From: JBBIPZ01 sp037442505 [NCBI: Deltaproteobacteria bacterium]
GTDB taxonomy: Bacteria > CALINM01
Length of the DNA: 64,000 nt
Assembly: GCA_037442505.1 (NCBI GenBank)
Contig: JBBIPZ010000001.1
Coordinates: forward strand, 135,281 to 199,280
Direction: 5' to 3'
The notes beneath the pieces were generated by a model. That model searched no databases. It worked only from the letters and a program-made list of their open reading frames with translations, and was not told the DNA's origin. Position numbers and translations under genes: made by a program. Shown piece after piece: positions 28,866 to 40,030 of the stretch (the stretch's first letter is position 1; each line of letters opens with the position of its first letter).

Positions 28866-31458
28866 ATTCCTCAATTATTTTGCGGAAAGAGGGCACCAAA
28901 TTGTAAAAAGTTCAGGATTGGTTCCTCAAAATGACCCGACGCTACTTTTTACAAATGCCGGTATGAACCAGTTTAAAGATATTTTTCTTGGAATAGAGAA
29001 AAGAGATTATAAAAGGGCTTGTAGCTCACAAAAATGTGTAAGGGCTGGCGGTAAACATAACGACCTTGAGAATGTAGGTTATACTGCACGCCATCACACA
29101 TTTTTTGAGATGTTAGGAAACTTTTCATTTGGCGATTATTTTAAAAAAGACGCTATTTTCTATGGTTGGGATTTTTTAACAAGAGAGCTTAATCTTCCCA
29201 AGGAAAGACTCTGGGTAACAATATACAAAGATGATGAAGAAGCTTTTAAATTATGGCAGGAAGTTGCAGGCATATCAGCGGACAGAATCGTTAGATTGGG
29301 TGAAAAAGACAATTTTTGGTCGATGGGAGATGAAGGACCATGCGGACCCTGCTCTGAAATAATAATAGATCAGGGTGAAGGTGTTGGATGTGGCAAACAG
29401 GATTGTGCAGTTGGATGTGATTGTGATAGATATTTAGAGTTGTGGAATCTCGTTTTTATGCAGTATAACAGAAAAAGTGACGGTACGTTGGAGCCATTGC
29501 CTAATCCGAGTATTGATACAGGGATGGGATTAGAACGCATTACATCTGTTATTCAGAAGGTAAGTTCTAACTTTGAGACTGACTTATTGTTTCCGTATAT
29601 AGAGAAGATGGCTTCACTTGCGGGTGTAAAATATGGTGAAAATCACGAAACAGACGGTCATTTAAAAGTTATAGCGGATCACATAAGGGCTATGACGTTT
29701 TTGATATCGGACGGGGTTTTTCCATCAAATGAGGGACGTGGCTATGTTTTAAGAAGAATCATGCGAAGGGCGATAAGACATGCCAGGATGTTAGGTTTTT
29801 CAAAGCCGGTTTTATTTGAGCTTGCACCTCTTGTAGCCGATGTGATGGAAGATGCATATCCAGAGCTTAAAGATAACCTCGAACTCGTAAAAAAGGTAGT
29901 TCAAAACGAAGAAGAACGTTTTCTGGAGACATTAGACGGAGGGTTAAAGATACTTTTTGGCAAGCTTGATGAAGTGAGGAAAAATAATGCTAAAGTGTTT
30001 CCAGGAGACACCGCATTTATGCTGTATGATACATATGGTTTTCCTGTTGATTTGACACAGGATATATTGAGGGAACACAATATTTCTCTGGATTTGGCTG
30101 GCTTTGAATCACAAATGGAGCAGCAAAGAGAACGTGCACGAAAAAGCTGGAAAGGGGAGGGAGCAGGGATAGAAGAATTATATAAAAGACTATCACAGGA
30201 GATTGATGTTGAGTTTCTGGGATATCAAACAACAGTTTCGACCGAACATTTATTAAAAATAGTTTCTAACGGAATGTTGAAAGACGAACTTTTAGAAGGT
30301 GAAAAAGGAGAATTCATTTTCGAAAAAACACCATTTTACGGTGAGTCTGGCGGACAAGTAGGTGATATTGGCAAGATTATTGGTGATGATTTTTTGATTG
30401 AAGTTTCTGATACAAAAAAGATAAACAATTTGATTATTCATGTTGGTTATGTTAAAAAAGGAAAAGTAAAAACTGGCGTTTCTGCATGCCTTATTGTTGA
30501 AAATAGTCTCCGTGAAAATACCGCTTCTCATCATACGGCAACGCATCTTTTACAGGCTGCGCTCCAAAAGGTGTTGGGCAATCACGTTAAGCAGGCAGGC
30601 AGTCTTGTAACGCCGGAACGCTTGAGGTTTGACTTTACACATTTTGCAGCAATAACCGATGATGAATTGAGTAAGATAGAGAGACTTATCAATGAATGGA
30701 TAAGAGATAACAAAAAGGTTAGAATCTCTATACTGTCGTATGATGAGGCTGTGAAAAAGGGCGCGATGGCAATTTTTGGAGAGAAGTATGGAGATACCGT
30801 TAGAATGGTGGAAGTAGAAGAAGTTAGTAAAGAGCTTTGTGGCGGAACTCATCAGACAGAAACAGGCAGACTTGGTCTTTTCAAAATCATTTCTGAAGAA
30901 AGTGTTGCTGCTGGAGTAAGGAGGATAGAGGCGGTTGCTGGTGAATCTGCCTACAACTGGGTAACACAAATGTGGGATAAGCTACAAACAGTATCTTCAG
31001 TATTAAAAACATCACCTAAAGACGTCGAATTTAAGATAGAAAAGCTTGTTAAAAGAGAGAAGGAACTGGAAAAACAGATAGAATCTTTACAACATAAGAT
31101 CTCTTCTTATCAGGCAAAGGAACAGATGGTTGTTAAAGAAATTAAAAATGGTAACCGTGCAATCGCTACAAAGGTCTCCGTTTCGGACGTCAACCAGTTA
31201 AGAACAACAATGGACACAATTAAAGATAAAGAAAAGGATGCTGTAATCTTTTTAGCTTCTGCGATAGAAGGAAAGGCAAACTATCTGGTTTTTGTGCCTG
31301 ATAATATAACTCATCTGGATGCAGGAAAACTTTTAAAAGAGATTGTAGCACAGGTAAATGGCAGAGGAGGCGGAAAGAAAAATATGGCACAGGGTGGTTC
31401 TAATTCCGCTTCGGATATTGAAACAGCTATCAAAAAGTTTTTTTCTCTGGTGGAGTGA
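28840..31458 (+). CDS. alaS: alanyl-tRNA synthetase
   Basis: 872 residues from ATG 28840, chosen because GGAGG at 28831-28835 precedes it and the protein then begins MKGREIRAKFLNYFAERGH as in other AlaRS. Class II catalytic core with TARHHTFFEMLGNFSFGDYF, tRNA-recognition domain, then the editing domain with zinc ligands H565 and H569 (HHTATH) and C667/H671 (CGGTH), and the C-terminal DHHA1/C-Ala domain with a GRGGGKKNMAQGG glycine loop. Charges tRNA-Ala and clears Ser-tRNA-Ala. Identity secure. Confidence 0.98.
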   Translation: MKGREIRAKFLNYFAERGHQIVKSSGLVPQNDPTLLFTNAGMNQFKDIFLGIEKRDYKRACSSQKCVRAGGKHNDLENVGYTARHHTFFEMLGNFSFGDYFKKDAIFYGWDFLTRELNLPKERLWVTIYKDDEEAFKLWQEVAGISADRIVRLGEKDNFWSMGDEGPCGPCSEIIIDQGEGVGCGKQDCAVGCDCDRYLELWNLVFMQYNRKSDGTLEPLPNPSIDTGMGLERITSVIQKVSSNFETDLLFPYIEKMASLAGVKYGENHETDGHLKVIADHIRAMTFLISDGVFPSNEGRGYVLRRIMRRAIRHARMLGFSKPVLFELAPLVADVMEDAYPELKDNLELVKKVVQNEEERFLETLDGGLKILFGKLDEVRKNNAKVFPGDTAFMLYDTYGFPVDLTQDILREHNISLDLAGFESQMEQQRERARKSWKGEGAGIEELYKRLSQEIDVEFLGYQTTVSTEHLLKIVSNGMLKDELLEGEKGEFIFEKTPFYGESGGQVGDIGKIIGDDFLIEVSDTKKINNLIIHVGYVKKGKVKTGVSACLIVENSLRENTASHHTATHLLQAALQKVLGNHVKQAGSLVTPERLRFDFTHFAAITDDELSKIERLINEWIRDNKKVRISILSYDEAVKKGAMAIFGEKYGDTVRMVEVEEVSKELCGGTHQTETGRLGLFKIISEESVAAGVRRIEAVAGESAYNWVTQMWDKLQTVSSVLKTSPKDVEFKIEKLVKREKELEKQIESLQHKISSYQAKEQMVVKEIKNGNRAIATKVSVSDVNQLRTTMDTIKDKEKDAVIFLASAIEGKANYLVFVPDNITHLDAGKLLKEIVAQVNGRGGGKKNMAQGGSNSASDIETAIKKFFSLVE

Positions 31459-32441
31459 TGAAAGAGCTAATTGTTCAAGTAAAAAGAGGCGATTATCCTG
31501 AGAATATCCATCGCTGTCATCTTGTGGTTGTTGATAGAGATGGGAACAACGTTTTTCAGAAAGGGGATGGGAACTATCTTACCTGTCTTAGGTCTGCTGC
31601 AAAGCCTTTACAGGCGGTTCCTATTATGTTGAACAATCTTGATAAATATTATGGGCTGACTGAACAAGAGGTAGCGGCATTTTGCGGCTCTTTAAATGGA
31701 GAGCCGTTTCAGATAGATGTTGTGAGAAGCATTTTGCATAAGGCAAATGTAGCAGAGGATTTTTTAAAATGTGGCGCAACTTATCCATCTTATAAAAAGG
31801 CTGCAGATGATTTAAGGGCAAAAGGAGAAAAGCCTGCGCCAATCTATCACAACTGCTCTGCAAAACATGCAGGAATGCTTATAGTTTGTCAATTTAAAGG
31901 TTATGATAAATCAACGTATTTAAAACCAGAGCATCCACTTCAACAGGAAATACTCGAGATTATTTCTGACTATGCTGAATTAAAAAAAGATGAGATAAAG
32001 GTTGTCACAGATGGATGTGGATTGCCGGTGTTTTTTATGCCTCTTAAAAACATTGCAATAGCATATAAAAACCTTGCCCTTAAAATGGAAAATAGCCAGA
32101 GCAGGGTGAGACGATTGTTAAAAGCAGCGCTTGATTTTCCAGAAATGGTTGGCGGAACAGATAGATTATGCAGTAATGTGATTAAGGCAACCAATGGTAA
32201 AGTTTTTGCAAAGGTTGGAGCAGATGGCGTTTATGCTGCGTTTAACATTAATAAAATGGAATCTCTTGCTATGAAGGTTGAGGATGGTTCAGCAAAGGCA
32301 GTTCAGACGGCATTCGTGGTGGCTATGGAAAAGATTGGCTGGCTAAACCCATCTGAGTTTTCAAAATTAGAAAAATACTGGAAACTATCTATCAAAAACT
32401 CTCTTGGCAATGTAGTTGGCGAAGTAGAAGTTGTTTTGTAA
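31458..32441 (+). CDS. type II asparaginase-like protein (rhizobial family)
   Basis: 327 residues from ATG 31458 (TGATG overlap with the alaS stop); a GTG at 31455 is the alternative. It belongs to the Asparaginase_II family (as in Rhizobium ReAV), not the E. coli fold: CLRSAAKPLQAVP near the N-terminus, HNCSAKHAGML, VTDGCGLPVFFMPL and GGTDRLCSNVIKATNG. The Ser/Lys pairs in RSAAK and CSAKH are the expected catalytic set. Probable reaction: asparagine to aspartate and ammonia. No signal peptide, so cytoplasmic. Confidence 0.85.
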   Translation: MKELIVQVKRGDYPENIHRCHLVVVDRDGNNVFQKGDGNYLTCLRSAAKPLQAVPIMLNNLDKYYGLTEQEVAAFCGSLNGEPFQIDVVRSILHKANVAEDFLKCGATYPSYKKAADDLRAKGEKPAPIYHNCSAKHAGMLIVCQFKGYDKSTYLKPEHPLQQEILEIISDYAELKKDEIKVVTDGCGLPVFFMPLKNIAIAYKNLALKMENSQSRVRRLLKAALDFPEMVGGTDRLCSNVIKATNGKVFAKVGADGVYAAFNINKMESLAMKVEDGSAKAVQTAFVVAMEKIGWLNPSEFSKLEKYWKLSIKNSLGNVVGEVEVVL

Positions 32442-32468
32442 AAACTAAATTTTTGGGAGGTCCAGGAT

Positions 32469-32897
32469 ATGTTTCAGGCAAAAAAACAACAAGTCATTGA
32501 AGAGGTGAAAATACAGGGCAACGTCGAAGTGCTAACATTTTTAGGTGTAGGTACAGAGTTTAAAGGAAAAGTTGTTTTTCAGGGCACATTAAGGGTAGAT
32601 GGTACGGTAGAAGGCGAGATTGATGGCAGTGATACGCTCATTCTCGGAGAGACAGGCTCTATTACTGGTGTTTGCAAGGTAGGAAAAGCAATTTTCTCTG
32701 GCAAGATTAGGGGTGAAGTGTATGCCAGTGAAAAGCTTATACTAAAGAAAAACTCTGACTTCAATGGCAAAATAGTGACGCCGTCGCTGGTAGTTGAAGA
32801 GGGTGCAAACTTTAACGGTAGTTGTAAAATGGGTAGAGAGTTTCCCAAAGAAAGGGAGTATATCGAAGAGCACGAAGCTTCTGTTGTGAAACTATAA
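32469..32897 (+). CDS. bactofilin
   Basis: 142 residues, one bactofilin (DUF583) β-helix domain: GTEFKGKVVFQGTLRVDGTVEGEI, then repeated turns of five to six residues (GSITGVCKVGKAIFSGKIRGEVYASEKLILKKNS). Bactofilins self-assemble into filaments that shape the cell or position proteins, including polar and pilus-related ones. The short charged tail could bind partners or membrane. GGGAGG precedes the ATG. Confidence 0.93.
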   Translation: MFQAKKQQVIEEVKIQGNVEVLTFLGVGTEFKGKVVFQGTLRVDGTVEGEIDGSDTLILGETGSITGVCKVGKAIFSGKIRGEVYASEKLILKKNSDFNGKIVTPSLVVEEGANFNGSCKMGREFPKEREYIEEHEASVVKL

Positions 32898-32914
32898 ACC
32901 CTTTAGAATTACAG

Positions 32915-33586
32915 ATGAAAGAAACCAGCACAATCAAAGATATGTTTGACAACATAGCGCAGAGGTATGATTTTTTGAATCATACTTTATCCATCTTTCA
33001 GGATTATTACTGGCGATACCAGATGTTTAATGAAGTTGTTCCAGCAAGAGAAGTTTTAGTGTTAGATATAGCGACAGGCACTGGTGATAGCGCAAAAGTC
33101 TCGATAAAAAATGGTTTTAAGGTTGTGGGCATTGATTTAAGCTATAAAATGCTTTACAAAACGAAAAAAAAGATAAAAAGTGATAGCTTTATTCCTATAT
33201 GTGGTTCAGGTTATGAATTGCCATTTAAAAATGAAAGCTTTTCTGTGATCACTTGTGCATTTGGTATAAGAAACATGCATGAAACCATTTCCGCTTTAAA
33301 AGAGATTAATCGTGTATTAAAAAACGGGGGAAAGGTTATTTTTCTTGAGTTTTCAATGCCGGAGACATTATTTAAATATCCATATCGCATTTATCTAAAG
33401 TATGTAATGCCATTTATCGCCTCCTTTTTTTCAAGAAAAGAGGCATACGATTACTTGTATGATTCTATTGAAAAATTTCCCCGACCAGATGATTTCGCCC
33501 AACTGTTAAGAGAAGCCAGCTTTACAGCATGCAAAACCAAATCGCTGAGTTCTGGAACTGTAAACATAATAACTGCGTTTAAGTAG
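32915..33586 (+). CDS. ubiE: demethylmenaquinone methyltransferase
   Basis: 223 residues, UbiE/MenG family. SAM site VLDIATGTGDSAKVS, then GIDLSYKMLY, TCAFGIRNMHETISALKEINRVLKNGGKVIFLEFSMP and a C-terminal segment with YDSIEKFPRPDDFA. It adds the last methyl group to menaquinone (the likely quinone in this anaerobe), feeding the membrane electron pool used by the cytochromes further on. No other menaquinone genes lie in the window. Confidence 0.93.
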   Translation: MKETSTIKDMFDNIAQRYDFLNHTLSIFQDYYWRYQMFNEVVPAREVLVLDIATGTGDSAKVSIKNGFKVVGIDLSYKMLYKTKKKIKSDSFIPICGSGYELPFKNESFSVITCAFGIRNMHETISALKEINRVLKNGGKVIFLEFSMPETLFKYPYRIYLKYVMPFIASFFSRKEAYDYLYDSIEKFPRPDDFAQLLREASFTACKTKSLSSGTVNIITAFK

Positions 33587-33605
33587 TTTAAGCAGTAATT
33601 ATTAT

Positions 33606-34169
33606 TTATCCTTTTGACAGTATGGTTTTTAATGCGTAAACAAGCCGTTTTTCTAAATCTTCAATATTTGCGGAGGCACCTTTATTCAAGTAAAATGATG
33701 GTTCAGAATGAGAGATAAATTTTTTGAGCTCATCATCAGCCTGTTTTACTGAGAAAAACAGAATGGGTACCTTTTTGATTTCTAATGCCTTTTCTATGGC
33801 ACGCATCGCAATTGCAGTGCTTACTCCAGAAATAAAGGGCATTCGTATATCAAGTATAACAAGACTTACATCTCTTTTTTCAATAATAGACTTTAGATAG
33901 TAGGTTATAGCTTCTTCGCCATTATTCAATGGTATGAATCTGTTACAAAGTCCGTTTTTTTCGACGATATCTTTAACCAGCTCACGCATAAACGCAGAGT
34001 CATCTGCGTGAATTATTGTAACTTCATCTAATTTTGCTGTTTTAATGTGATTTTTTTTGCTTAAAGGCAGCCCACAGTACAAACAACATATTTCTTCTTT
34101 GCCGTCTTTTATGACTGTGTAGGTAAGTACATCTTCGTTACAGTGCTGGCAAAAAAGTTTTTTTTCCAT
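33606..34169 (-). CDS. zinc-ribbon response regulator receiver protein
   Basis: 187 residues. N-terminal CQHC and CLYC pairs (residues 8-11 and 29-32) form a zinc ribbon; residues about 50-185 form a receiver domain with acidic pair in HADDSAFMRELV, phospho-acceptor Asp in LVILDIRMPFISG, and Lys in YLNKGAS. No output domain. Similar Zn-ribbon/receiver architecture occurs inside the chemosensory operon (43803-44702), so this may be a paralogous output or phosphate-sink protein. It converges on ubiE. Confidence 0.85.
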   Translation of the reverse strand: MEKKLFCQHCNEDVLTYTVIKDGKEEICCLYCGLPLSKKNHIKTAKLDEVTIIHADDSAFMRELVKDIVEKNGLCNRFIPLNNGEEAITYYLKSIIEKRDVSLVILDIRMPFISGVSTAIAMRAIEKALEIKKVPILFFSVKQADDELKKFISHSEPSFYLNKGASANIEDLEKRLVYALKTILSKG

Positions 34170-34175
34170 AAGAGT

Positions 34176-34204
34176 TTGCTTTTTCTTTAAACTTTTTTTA
34201 TCAT
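34176..34204 (+). promoter_or_regulatory. sigma70-type promoter of the ppiD gene
   Basis: TTGCTT at 34176-34181, 17-bp spacer, TATCAT at 34199-34204; GGAGGG precedes the ATG at 34244. It lies between divergent genes. Confidence 0.55.
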
Positions 34205-34243
34205 ATTCAAGTTAACAATGTAAACAAAAAAAATGGAGGGAAA

Positions 34244-36066
34244 ATGCTCGACTTTTTAAGAAAACGTGCCTCATCACTTGCTATCAAATTTATTCTTTCG
34301 CTGATAATAATTGTCTTTGTCCTATGGGGCGTGGGCAGGATGCGTGAAAGGGAACAGAATATTGTTGGGAAGATTGGTAAAACTGAAATTTCACTTAGCG
34401 AGTATCAGGATGCAATAAACAGATTGTCTGAAGGCTATAAGATGGCTTTTGGTGATAAGTTTGATTATAAAATTTTTAAAGACAGGATAAAGAATGAAGC
34501 ATGGGATATGATTGTTGAGCGGACTATTTTGCTAAAAAAGGCAGATGAATTAAAGCTTAAGGTTGCTGATAAAGAGATACTGGATGAAATTCAAAAGCAA
34601 GAAGCTTTTAAAGAAAACGGACAGTTTAGCAAGGAACGTTATCTTGCTGTTCTAAATTATCTAAAACTCTCACCTTCGATGTATGAAAAGGATTTAGAAC
34701 GCACACTGCTTATAAAAAAGTCGATGGCTGTTATTAAAAACTCTGTTAGCATAAGTGAAACAGATGTAAAAGATTATTACGAGCTAAAAAACAAAAAAAT
34801 CAAAGTCAATTACGTAACCTTTAGTTACAAAGACTTTCTAAAGAATGTTAGCAGCTCTGAGGAAGAGGAAAAAAAGTATTATCAGGACAACAAAGAGGCA
34901 TTTAAAAAACCAGAAAAGGCTGAAGTTTTATATTATTTTGTCTCTACAGACGAATTTTTGCCCACGTTGAAGGTTGAAGACAAAGAACTTAAAGATTATT
35001 ACGATGAGAACAAAACTGAATTTTTTAAACCCAAAACTTTTATTTTAAGACATATCTTCAAGGCATTTGGAAAAAACAAAGAAGAATCCAGAAAAAAGAT
35101 AGAAGAGGCATTAAAACAACTTTCAAAAGAGGATTTTTCAAAGGTTGCCACCCGCTATAACGACGATGGGACGAAGGCAAGGGGAGGCTTTATAGGTGAG
35201 GTGTCGTTAGACAGAATGTCTCCCAAAATGGCAGCGGCTGTTTCTGGCTTAAAAAAAGGAGAAAGGTCACAAATCGTTGAGACTGAATACGGTTACCATA
35301 TTATAAGGCTGGACGATGTGAAAGAAGAGGGCTATAAAAGCTTTGAAGAGGTTAAACAAGATTTGATGGAAATTGTAAAACTAAAGAAGGCAAGGCTTTA
35401 TGCAGTGAAAAAAGCAAAAGAACTTTTAACAACTCTGGAAAAAGGGACACCTGACAACTCAAAGCTAAAAAAAGCCTATGTCGAAAAGGATAATCCAATC
35501 TTTGGGGAGTTTGGAGCAATGCCAGAAGTTGTTAAAACAGTATACTCGACAAAAGAAGGCGGTGTGTTTGGACCTTTAAACAGTTCAAAAGGGGTTTTAG
35601 TGGGCAAGGTAAACAAGTTTGACAGGGGATATTTTACATTTGATGAAGTAAAAAACAAAGTGAAAGAGCAACTTGCAAAGAAGAAAGCCCTTGAATTGGC
35701 TGCAAAAAAGGCAGAAGAGGCTTTAAAGCAAAAGAATTTCGAAAGAAAAGCTGTAACAGACTGGTTTAATCCACTTGGTGTTTTGCCTGCACCACTTGAA
35801 AAGATTAAAGGTCTTGACACAGACATAGTAAAACTCACTAAGAACAAAAATCTCCTGCAGAAGGTTTATCAGTCTGACGATACTGCTTATATTATAATGC
35901 TAGCAGATGAAGAAATTAAGAGCTATGACCCACAACGTGAAGACTGCAAGGCATTTTATGATGAGTTCTTAAACAACAAAAGAACAATCTTCTATAACGA
36001 TTGGATAAAAGAAGAAAAGGCATCATTAAAAATTGAAAAGAACGAGACGTTGATAAAAAATCTTTA

Positions 36067-36067
<1 letters not shown>
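34244..36067 (+). CDS. PpiD-like periplasmic peptidyl-prolyl isomerase
   Basis: 607 residues. An N-terminal membrane anchor (residues about 13-30, FILSLIIIVFVLWGV) preceded by RKRASS, as in PpiD, then a SurA-like helical region (VGKIGKTEISLSEYQ). A parvulin domain lies at about 262-365 (FILRHIFKAFG, FSKVATRYNDDGTKARGGFIGEV and GYHIIRLDD), followed by a second, poorly conserved parvulin-like region (about 395-470). It assists folding of outer-membrane and exported proteins at the periplasmic side of the inner membrane, relevant here given the many exported cytochromes and barrel. Confidence 0.9.
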
Positions 36068-38039
<1,972 letters not shown>

Positions 38040-38066
38040 ATTAGTTAAATAAAGTTTTGTTGGTTT

Positions 38067-38093
38067 GAGGCGCCATTTAAAGACGCCTCTTTT
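38067..38093 (+). terminator. terminator after galE
   Basis: Stem GAGGCG (38067-38072) with CGCCTC (38084-38089), then TTTT. It lies between the convergent galE and ferredoxin genes; the stem may serve both strands, but the T-run is on the plus side. Confidence 0.65.
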
Positions 38094-38099
38094 AAAAAT

Positions 38100-38273
38100 T
38101 TACTTTTTAGGTTGTGGTGCACCAACTGGACAGACTTCTGCGCAGGTGCCACAGTCATCACATTTACTTTCATCAATAACATACTTTGGATCACCTTCAC
38201 TAATTGCACCGTTAGGACACTCATCCTTACAGCTTCCACACATGACACAGTCGTCATTAATAAAATATGCCAT
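38100..38273 (-). CDS. 2[4Fe-4S] ferredoxin
   Basis: 57 residues from the ATG at 38273, chosen because AAGGAGG lies 8-9 bases before it; a GTG three codons earlier would overlap that site. Two clusters: CVMCGSCKDECP and CDDCGTCAEVCP, the classical clostridial-type bacterial ferredoxin. A low-potential electron carrier in the cytoplasm. Last of the run of small iron proteins at the end of the chemosensory cluster. Confidence 0.95.
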   Translation of the reverse strand: MAYFINDDCVMCGSCKDECPNGAISEGDPKYVIDESKCDDCGTCAEVCPVGAPQPKK

Positions 38274-38310
38274 AACACTCACCTCCTTGTATAAATTTTA
38301 TTGTAGATTT

Positions 38311-38418
38311 TTAATCGACTTTAACAAATTTAGAGCTGTCAGCACCACATACTGGACAAACATCAGGTGGTTCTGGGCCTTCGTGAATATATCCGCAAAC
38401 AGTGCATTGCCACTTCAT
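38311..38418 (-). CDS. 35-residue rubredoxin-like protein
   Basis: A very short gene: 35 residues with CTVCGYIHEG and CPVCGA, the two knuckles of a rubredoxin-type Fe(Cys)4 site, and a Tyr-Ile-His-Glu turn as in the rubredoxin domain of rubrerythrin. The ribosome site AAGGAGGAG is ideally placed before the ATG at 38418, and the frame ends in TAA at 38311. It closely resembles the N-terminus of the next protein upstream. Likely a one-electron iron protein in oxidative-stress defence or electron transfer. Confidence 0.88.
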   Translation of the reverse strand: MKWQCTVCGYIHEGPEPPDVCPVCGADSSKFVKVD

Positions 38419-38445
38419 AGCATCTCCTCCTTTTTCAATGTATTA

Positions 38446-38781
38446 TTATCCCCATTTATTTTTTTGTATGTGTGATTGAATCTCGGCAATCGCAATCTTC
38501 TTAAGTAACTCTGAACATTCACTAACTCGCTGATAAAAGTTTAAACATGCTGGATCTAAATTATCTTTTATCCCTTCGTTAGCAAGAGTTTTTAGCTCGT
38601 CAAACGCTTTGACAGATTTCATCAATAAATCATTGCTCTTTCTTGCCCTGACTATTAAACCAACCACATTTTCAGGCAACAACTCAAACTGTTCAGCATG
38701 AGCACCGCACTTAGGGCAGGAATCCGGTGCATAATCACCTTCATGTATGTAGAAACATGCTTTACAACGAAAAAACTTCAT
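38446..38781 (-). CDS. rubredoxin-like domain with a helical tail
   Basis: 111 residues. The first 35 carry CKACFYIHEG and CPKCGA, a rubredoxin-type iron site; the remaining 75 form a helical region (RARKSNDLLMKSVKAFDELK, YQRVSECSELLKKI). The helices lack the E..ExxH ligand pairs of rubrerythrin, so this is not a di-iron peroxidase on its own. It starts 9 bp after the cheY stop with a GAAAGG site, so it is probably co-transcribed with the chemosensory genes. Confidence 0.8.
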   Translation of the reverse strand: MKFFRCKACFYIHEGDYAPDSCPKCGAHAEQFELLPENVVGLIVRARKSNDLLMKSVKAFDELKTLANEGIKDNLDPACLNFYQRVSECSELLKKIAIAEIQSHIQKNKWG

Positions 38782-38790
38782 AACCTTTCA

Positions 38791-39165
38791 TTATATTTTC
38801 AATAATTCTTTTACTGTCGCTATTAGTTGAGTGGTTTGCACCGGTTTTGTTAAATAGGCGTTTGCCCCCAATGTCAAACCACGTTTTTTATCTTCTTCTG
38901 CACCTTCAGTTGTAACGATAATTATAGGCATGCCCTTGTATTTAGCATCCTGTCTCACCAGACTGACAAGTTTCAACCCGTCCATTATCGGCATATTGAT
39001 ATCGGCTATCATCAGATCAAATTTGTTGTTTGAGAGCTTTTTTAGGCCATCTACACCATCTGAGGCTTCGGTTACAGAAACATCTTTCAATCTTTTCAAG
39101 GCAAACACAATAAGCTGTCTCATTGTCGGAGAGTCTTCTACAACTAATATGTTTATACTTGCCAT
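38791..39165 (-). CDS. cheY: CheY-like response regulator
   Basis: 124 residues, one receiver domain with all key residues: acidic pair in LVVEDSPTMRQL, phospho-Asp in LMIADINMPIMDG, Thr in IIIVTTEG, and Lys in AYLTKPV. No output domain, so it signals by protein contact. It is the last signalling gene of the minus-strand chemosensory run; the second CheY is at the other end. Confidence 0.93.
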   Translation of the reverse strand: MASINILVVEDSPTMRQLIVFALKRLKDVSVTEASDGVDGLKKLSNNKFDLMIADINMPIMDGLKLVSLVRQDAKYKGMPIIIVTTEGAEEDKKRGLTLGANAYLTKPVQTTQLIATVKELLKI

Positions 39166-39181
39166 TGTATCCTGTCCTCCG

Positions 39182-39988
39182 TTATTTGGTGAGAAGGTCT
39201 ATAAAGCCCTGTATAGTTGATAACTTTCTTTCCGATTCACTATAAAGTTTTGCACTAAATATTGCCGTAGCAGCATGACCCGCAAGCAGTGTAAATAATT
39301 CATAATCGAGGTCAGTAAATCTTTCTTTTTGTAGCAACAGTTTGTAAATGGCAATTACACCGATGGTTCGTTCCTTAATCTTTAAGGGGATGCAGGCAAT
39401 TGGTAGCTCCTGTTCAAACTGCTCAAACATCGGAATAATCTCGCTAAAGTAGTTTTCCCCACTTTTTGCTGCCTTCCCAATGATACCTTTACCCAGCTTG
39501 GCATTTGTAACTTCAGAAATGTCCAAACCCTCTGTTGCGATTGGAGTGAGTTCGTTTGTCTTTTCGTCCAGGATAAAAAGCACAAAAATCTCTGCACCAA
39601 TTAGATTAATTACAATCTCCATTATTATCTGGACAACTTCCTTAAAATTTAAGGTTGAGTGTAGTTGATAACTTGCTATATACAAATTGGCAAGGTTGTT
39701 GTTTTCGTTTTCTACCTCGACATATTTTTCCGCAAAATTCTTATTTTCGTTTTCGACTTCTTTGAAACGCTCCAAAAGCTCTTGTTTTTCAGCTTCTAAA
39801 AGAGCGATCTTTTTGTGACATTCTGCATGTGCATCAATTGATACGCCTCTATTTTTGAAAGATTTTAGCTCCTCTTCTAAACGGGCAATCTGAAACCTGA
39901 GGCGCTCATTGTCGTGCAAAAGCTCTTTTACAAACTCTGCGGTCTTTTTAAAAGTGTTAAAAAACTCTTCTGCCCGCTCTTTTGACAT
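39182..39988 (-). CDS. coiled-coil GAF-domain protein
   Basis: 268 residues. Residues about 15-105 are a long coiled coil (heptads through ERLRFQIARLEEELKSF and ENENKNFAEKYVEVENENNNL). Residues 107-255 are a GAF domain (YQLHSTLNFKEVVQIIMEIVINLIG, LGKGIIGKAAKSGENYF, IPLKIKERTIGVIAIY, LFTLLAGHAATAI). No kinase or cyclase domain follows. In a chemosensory operon without a receptor gene, this soluble protein could be a cytoplasmic signal input or an output partner; both are inferences. Confidence 0.8.
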   Translation of the reverse strand: MSKERAEEFFNTFKKTAEFVKELLHDNERLRFQIARLEEELKSFKNRGVSIDAHAECHKKIALLEAEKQELLERFKEVENENKNFAEKYVEVENENNNLANLYIASYQLHSTLNFKEVVQIIMEIVINLIGAEIFVLFILDEKTNELTPIATEGLDISEVTNAKLGKGIIGKAAKSGENYFSEIIPMFEQFEQELPIACIPLKIKERTIGVIAIYKLLLQKERFTDLDYELFTLLAGHAATAIFSAKLYSESERKLSTIQGFIDLLTK

Positions 39989-40030
39989 TTTTAAACCTCA
40001 CAATAATGATAAAGTCATATTAAAAAAAAT

